From: Siphonodentalium dalli
Taxonomy: Eukaryota > Mollusca > Scaphopoda > Gadilida > Siphonodentaliidae
Assembly (NCBI GenBank): GCA_032622095.1
Contig: CP136066.1
Coordinates: 49,264,911-49,328,910, forward strand
Length of the DNA: 64,000 bases
Direction of reading: 5' to 3'
Shown one piece after another: positions 58,430-64,000 of the stretch; positions within the stretch are counted from its first letter, which is position 1; every line of letters begins with the position of its first letter. The position numbers were made by a program, and so were the translations under genes. The notes under the pieces were generated by a model. That model was not told the DNA's origin and did not search any database. It saw nothing but the letters and a program-made list of their open reading frames with translations.

Positions 58430-59939
58430 TCTATTTGTGCCAAAGAATTTAGTCATGCAAAGAGTAAAATCCAAGATGGCTGCTGGCAGAGATGTTTTTT
58501 GGCCGAACGACCGCAAACTTACTCGTTCCCATCTGCATGTCAATATTAACATCCATGACAAATTTCATGATGATCAGACTAACAGTACGACATGCAGCCC
58601 ATGCTAATAGATTGAATTTTTAAATCCAAGATGGCCGCTGTCCGCCATGTTTTTTTCCGAATGACCCCAAAATGCCTCGATCCCATCTACATGTGAATGT
58701 CAACAGGGGAACAGCCATTACAAATTTCATAATGATCCGACCAAAGGTAGGACCTGCGGTACCGGTATGTACACATCTAGCCCGTGCCAAAGGATTTACC
58801 GGTATTCAAACAAAGAGTAAAATCTAAGATGACTGCTGGTGGCCATGTTTTTTGGCTGAACGACAAAATGACTCGTTCCCATCTACATGTCAAAATTAAC
58901 ATCCATGGCAAATTTAATGATGATCGACAAAGATACAACCTGTAGCCCATGCTAATGGATTGATTTTTGAAATCCAAGATGGCCGCTGGTGCCTGGTGGC
59001 CATGTTTTTTGGCCGAACGACCCCAAAATGACTCGTTCCCATCTACGTCATGTCAATAGCCATGACAAATCTCATAATGATCTGACCAAAGATACGACCT
59101 GTAGCCCATGCTAATGGATTGATTTTTGAAATCCAAGATAGCCGCTGGTGCCTGGTGGCCATGTTTTTTGGTCGAGCGACCCCAAAATGACTCATTCCCA
59201 TCTATGACATGTCAATGTCAACAGCCATGACAAATTTCATAATGATGTGACCAAAGGTACGACCTGTAGCCTGTGCCAAAGACTTGTTCCCATTTACATG
59301 TCAATATTAACATCCATGACAAATTTTATGATGATCAGATGAATAGTACGACCTGTACTAGTAGTCAGCACCAATGGAATGAATTTTGAAATCCAAGATG
59401 GCCGCCAGTGGCCATGTTTTTTGGCCGAATGACCGAAAATGACCCGTTCCCATCTACATGTACAATTTGTACATGTCAATAGCCATGACAAATCTCATAC
59501 TTGTAATGATCTGACTAAAGGTATTATGATCTGTAGCCTATGCCAATGGATTTAGTCATGCAAAGAGTAAAATCCAAGATGTCTGCTGATGGCCATAACC
59601 CGAAAAGGACTTGTTCCTAGCCACATGTCAATATGAACATCGACAAACTTCATGATGATCCGGCAGACGAACAGTACGAGCTGCAGACCGCACCAATGGA
59701 TTTAATTTTTAAATTCAAGATGGCCACCAGCGGCCATGTTTTTCGGGAGATTGACACCAAAATGACTCGTTCCCATCTGCAGGTCATTGTTAACATCCAC
59801 GACAAATTTCATGAAGATCCGACCAAAGCTACGATCTGTAGCCTGCGCCAAAGGACTTAGTCATGCAAAGAGTAAAATTCAAAATGGCTGCTGACGGCCA
59901 TGTTTTTTGGTCGAACAACCCTAAAATGACTCGTTCCCA
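58430..59939 (+). repeat. Satellite array 2, nine units, same family as array 1
   Basis: CCAAGATGGC-type cores lie near 58,471, 58,625, 58,824, 58,974, 59,133, 59,392, 59,574, 59,715 and 59,880. Spacing is mostly 140-200 bp, with a longer gap of about 260 around 59,280. Most have the inverted GGCCATGTTTTTT partner and ACTCGTTCCCATCTACATGT. Units are more diverged than in array 1, and some carry a GGTGCCTGGTGG insertion. Confidence 0.85.
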
Positions 59940-59985
59940 CAGGGATGGATCCAGTGATTTTTTGGGGACACCTGTTTTGGGTTGG
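59940..59985 (+). repeat. Left-end fragment of the nested hAT-like MITE family
   Basis: CAGGGATGGATCCAGTGATT, then TTTTGGGGACACCTGTTTTG, as at 54,324. It interrupts the last unit of satellite array 2. The rest of the element is not recognisable. Confidence 0.75.
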
Positions 59986-61150
59986 GCCAGTTTTTGTCGG
60001 ATACGATTTAATCGGACCGATCCAACTGAATTTGATTTCATCAGGAAAATCCGGCTCATGACGATGGCAACGCGGGTGTTTTGCTTGTCACATGACCAAA
60101 ACATCATTCATAATATCGGAATAGTTAGCAGCGACCGCTATTCTAAAATTATATCAAGAATTCTGATCAATCGACAAGAAACAACGGCTGGTAGACCTAT
60201 GTGCAGAAAATAGGTGCCCGTATATAATAATCGCAACAAGAGGGAGGCAGCTGCGGAAAGGTAGATTACGCCAATTTACGGCTATTGGCACTATTAACTG
60301 TATTGCCCGTGACCTCAATATATTATTATTAATATATTTATTTAGTTTATTATTAATAAATATTAGTCTTTAGAAATTCATATGAATATAAATCACCAGG
60401 ACTACCGGTAGATATAGTAAATGTCTAGATAGGCTGACCACGTACACCAGTTGACTATTTACTACAGTGACATGCATAGCATGCATATGACCAGAGTGAA
60501 AATCGGACTCGTGCGCGCTGAACCCCAGATTTTATCGGGCCCGATTTATCCGGCAGCCGGATTTACCGGGCACAATCGGGGCCGTGTGCGCCGACACTTA
60601 ATTTTCAACACACAGTTGCTTCGATCAATTTAGAGCTTTTAGAAGTTTAATATTAGTATCGCAATTCGCAATGCTATTTGTGCATAGATAATTTTGTTTT
60701 TATTATTATTGTCACCTAGTCGGCACAGTATGGGATTAGATACAACGGCGCCCAATGGCATACCGATCTATTTCATCTGATTTTGCTAGAATCCATACAT
60801 ACCTTTTCACAAGAATACAGGGTAAATTGTGAGAATATTTGCGAGAATCTAGATTTGGATTCTCGCCGAAATATAAGCACTGCGGTTTATGTTTTCAAAA
60901 TGAGAGATAATTCTAAGATGCCCTTTATTTCTTTAAATATCACTTTTACGAAATAACGGCCTTGTCTAAAGAGTTACACCATAAAGACAAAAACTTAGCA
61001 AACTTATTGGACACTCAAAACTGCGATGACACATTGCTCATTTTATACGTCATACTGTATGTGCATAGAAATGGGAGCTCTTAGAAGGGGTCCGACTAGT
61101 CAATTAGTAGTCGATTACCGTACAGTTCTCTGAATTTGCAGTTATTTTGT
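59986..61150. other. Unassigned stretch
   Basis: No coding frame with a recognisable domain. GATTTGGATTCTCGCCGAAA near 60,850 resembles words at 26.8 and 32.1 kb. Confidence 0.4.
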
Positions 61151-61154
61151 GTCG

Positions 61155-62797
61155 TTAGTGAACATTCAGACGACCATGATACAATCGTAAGTGGAGGCAT
61201 CGGGACCTGACGAAATTACGGATAGTTTATTGATAGATACCGGTAGACTGAGGGGTCGTCATACATGATTTTTTACGTACACATGTAACAGAACGAGAAA
61301 GAGAAATGCGGGAGTCGCACCGAAAGTTGGCAGCACCCAGAATCCCAAGCCAGTCACACATCCAAGCGGCTTCGACATTGCTTAACTTCGGTGATCACAC
61401 AAAGCGTCTAACGACCATGACCAAGAAATCTAGACCTCTCGAGCAGAGAAGTCATCGGGCTTCTACATTTACAATGCGACAGCTATACACACAACTGCGA
61501 TAACATTGCAAGTGGAAGTATCCAAGGATAAGCCACGATTTTGAATCTAAAATCAAACAGTGCTTGATATTATTGACATTATTTTTTTTCTTGCGATTAT
61601 GACGTCAGCTACTTCCTACGATGGAAATTCTTCCACTTACGAATGAATCATGGTCACCTTAGTGTACCCTGCTGGACAAAACAAGTGTCCATTGGCACCG
61701 CTGTGAATTTGCCGTTTGGCCGCGGTGTCAGAATTTGTAACAGCAGTTGAGCACCGCGGGCCGAACAGCAAGTAAACTCAGACACTGCGGCCAAACAGCA
61801 AGTTCACTGCGGCTGAAAGGCAACTACTCTCGCAGTCGAATGGCATGTACACCATGGTTAGATTTCTGGTTTGTATTGTCTTTTTTCAGTTTGATGAAAG
61901 TACACCGTCGCAACTACACCATGCTGAATGGCAGTTATACCGCGGCCTAACTGTAGTTAGCCAGTGGAGCTGCGGTGTAGTTGCATTTCGGCCGCGGTGG
62001 CAACGCTAACCGCACTGCAGTTAAGTGGACACTTGTTTTGTCCAGCAGGGTACGTTCAGACAACCATGATTCAATTGTAAGTGGAGGAATCGAGCCTGGC
62101 GTGGATACCGGTTGTTTGTTCAGAGGATTGCGAGGTCGCGTACATTATGATATCATAGATTGTTCCTAAAGCATGCGATTGACTATCCTACGGTCATTTC
62201 CAGCTACAATTTTTACGTACACAAGACTGCGATTACGCCGCAAGTGGAGATAACCAAGAATACGCCACAATTTCGCATCTAAAATCAAACAGAGCTTGAT
62301 ATTATTTTATGACCTACGATTTTGACGTGGGCATGCACAGTCCAGTTACTTCTTACGACGGAAATATGTCCACTTAGTGTACCTTCAGACGACCACGATA
62401 CAATCGTAAGTGGAGGAATCGGGCCCGACGAGATCGTGGATAGTTTGTTCAGACGATTGCGATGTCACATGCATGATATCGTAGGTTGTTCTAAAGCATG
62501 TGATTGACTACTAGTAACCTACGGTCATCTTTACGTACACACGACTGCGATTACGTCGCAAGTGGAGCTGGAGGTAACCAAGGATACGCAAAGATTTCGT
62601 ATATAAAATCAAACAGCGCTTGATATTAATTTATGACCTACGATTTTTACGTGGGCATGCGCAGTCCATATTCCGGTTACATCCTACGATGGAAATCTTT
62701 CCACTTACGATTGTATCATGCCTTCGTGGTTGTCTGAAGGTACACAAGTTTACGATTGTATCGTGGTCGTCTGAATGTACACTTAATGTTCACTAGG
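61155..62797. mobile_element. Cluster of three adjacent TIR units with outer inverted ends
   Basis: Units begin near 61,155, 62,051 and 62,380 with forms of TTCAGACGACCACGATACAA, TCGTAAGTGGAGG, and contain ATCAAACAG(C/A)(G)CTTGATATTA and CCTACGAT(T) blocks. They end with forms of TCCACTTACGATTGTATCAT or TCCACTTAGTGTACC. The outermost sequences TAGTGAACATT (left) and AATGTTCACTA (right, near 62,790) are inverse. The first unit/second unit junction is interrupted by the TA MITE at 61,665-62,052. No ORF of note. Confidence 0.7.
61665..62052 (-). mobile_element. TA-flanked MITE, copy 2, intact
   Basis: 388 bp, ends TACCCTGCTGGACAAAACAA and its exact inverse. It is inserted at a TA in the junction CTTAGTGTA(C)(C/G)TTCAGAC between two units of the 61.1-62.8 kb cluster. 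The next junction near 62,377-62,390 reads AGTGTACCTTCAGACG without interruption. Orientation is opposite to the copy at 53,991. Confidence 0.9.
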
Positions 62798-62799
62798 TG

Positions 62800-63040
62800 C
62801 AATGATTCATTGATTGTAACAGTTGTTGGTATCTTATCAATGGTTGCTGATTGAATATCAGCAAAGAAAGATCACCATATAGAACTGTGAACAGAATGAC
62901 AATACGGGTCAATACCACATGCCATGGTCATGTCAGATGCGTTGATGGTGCATCGGATTTTCCAACATAATCCAAGTGTTTCTGTTGTTTACATTTGCAA
63001 AATTGTCATCACGTTAAAAGTATCTATGCTTAGATTTTTA
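62800..63040. other. Unassigned stretch
   Basis: No feature recognised. Confidence 0.4.
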
Positions 63041-63049
63041 ATAATGGAG

Positions 63050-63295
63050 TTCACAAACATGCGCACATATCCCCATACGAAAGTACCCCCACATACCAAG
63101 TTTCGTCGAAATGCCGTGATATTCGGGCCTTTGACCTTGAAATTACCCGATTTCAAGGTCAATGTCGCACGAGCAAATTAATAGGTCCATGTCACTCCCC
63201 GGCCGAAAATACCCCCACATACAAAGTTTCATCGAAATCGGCTCTGCCGTTTTCGTGTCCATCGATTACAGACAGACAGACACACAGACAGATCT
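63050..63295. repeat. Dispersed repeat with duplicated AAGTTTCRTCGAAAT blocks and a GACA tail
   Basis: CCCCCACATACCAAGTTTCG and CCCCCACATACAAAGTTTCA occur about 130 bases apart, both followed by TCGAAAT. The second leads to ACAGACAGACAGACACACAG. From memory, similar sequences are widespread in marine invertebrate genomes. Confidence 0.6.
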
Positions 63296-63299
63296 TCCA

Positions 63300-64000
63300 A
63301 AATATACAATAACAGTAACAAAAAACTACATCCTTAACCACAGCAGAATTATGGGTAATTTTTCAGGATTTAGTCGGAAATATGGCTTGTTGCAATTCAT
63401 CGGAAAGCTCTCAAGGCCTAAAAAAAAATACATTTGTTTCCGCTATTACAAGCTGAACAAAATTAGGGTAGGTAGGTAGGCTTAACTTTTTTTTTTTGTT
63501 AACTTTTTTTGTTCAGTATCTTTAAAACTAACTGTATAATACTGGTCAATTACCTAAACTATGCACTTCTTAGCCTCAATCAGGTTAACCCAAATGACAG
63601 AGGAACTAAAAACTCCAATTCAATCTTTCATATGCTTCAATATTTACATATATTCTAGTCTATATACTAATATAGTCTTTGATAATCCTAACATTTCTCA
63701 TATGGTCTGGCGACAACTGGAGTCAGTCCACCACCACTGCACTGTCACATATTGGAGTGACCGTCTTGTACCGATCTCTTAACTGGTTCAGTGCTGAAAG
63801 CCCATATTTGGACCCTATGTAAGAGTGCTGGAAGCCCAGATATGGGCTTTGGCAATGACACTGTCTTGTTTAGTCAACTCTTGTTTAGTTTAATCATTTA
63901 AATAGTGTTTGTCAGGTAATATTTCAGAAATATTGTTACATATATAATTAAATTGGGACATTGTGAAGTTTGAATGGATGCCGACCAATAAAATTGTCAG
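63300..64000. other. Unassigned stretch to window end
   Basis: GAAAGCCCATATTTGG (63,796) and GAAGCCCAGATATGGGCTTT (63,832) suggest a small hairpin repeat. No gene recognised. Confidence 0.45.

Overview
The window looks like repeat-dense nuclear DNA of a marine invertebrate. It is AT-rich with no compact operons. It holds decayed LINE retrotransposons with separate endonuclease and reverse-transcriptase domains, many non-autonomous DNA transposons with terminal inverted repeats (TIRs), satellite arrays, and scattered short words such as TACATGTACATGTA and GGGCCATAACTCTG. From memory those words are common in mollusc, especially bivalve, genomes, so a mollusc is my best guess; the assignment is an inference. 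I see no tRNA, rRNA or CRISPR.

Left part (1-26 kb). Everything recognisable here except one coding-like ORF of unknown identity (10,353-10,862) is mobile or viral. At the edge lies a broken protein-primed family B DNA polymerase (718-2003, minus) of the Polinton/adintovirus type. Next come a 400-bp TTAA-flanked MITE and a double palindrome. An L1/Tx1-like LINE follows (ORF2 at 4254-8059, minus); a 15-bp direct repeat suggests the insertion runs from about 3.8 to 10.28 kb. After it lie a LINE C-terminal scrap (about 11.86-12.48 kb), a 2-kb foldback element with arms of about 0.6 kb, a CR1/L2-group LINE (14.93-18.6 kb) set into a small minisatellite, an L2-type fragment (19.56-20.69 kb), and a third LINE with a broken ORF2 and a coiled-coil/RRM-like ORF1 (20.7-25.9 kb).

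Middle (26-46 kb). This part is a mosaic of TTAA MITEs, near-perfect palindromes of 106-147 bp, a 3.05-kb composite element whose empty site survives in a diverged paralogous copy near 37.4 kb, LINE 3' tails, and a 240-bp satellite interrupted by a TTAA element. The best host-gene candidate is a small secreted protein with a PAN/apple-like cysteine pattern (38,374-38,700, plus). A second small coding relic with one premature stop and a polyadenylation signal lies at 45,303-45,578.

Right part (46-64 kb). Two arrays of one roughly 160-bp satellite (50.2-51.2 and 58.4-59.9 kb) carry in most units a pair of inverted AAGATGGC-type motifs resembling YY1 sites. Around them are hAT-like and TA-flanked MITEs nested in one another. 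Several insertions can be checked against empty homologous sites inside the window itself.

No intact transposase or reverse transcriptase is present, so all mobile elements here look non-autonomous or dead. I found no convincing new multi-gene system. The value of the window lies in its readable insertion history, the small secreted-protein gene and the motif-bearing satellite.
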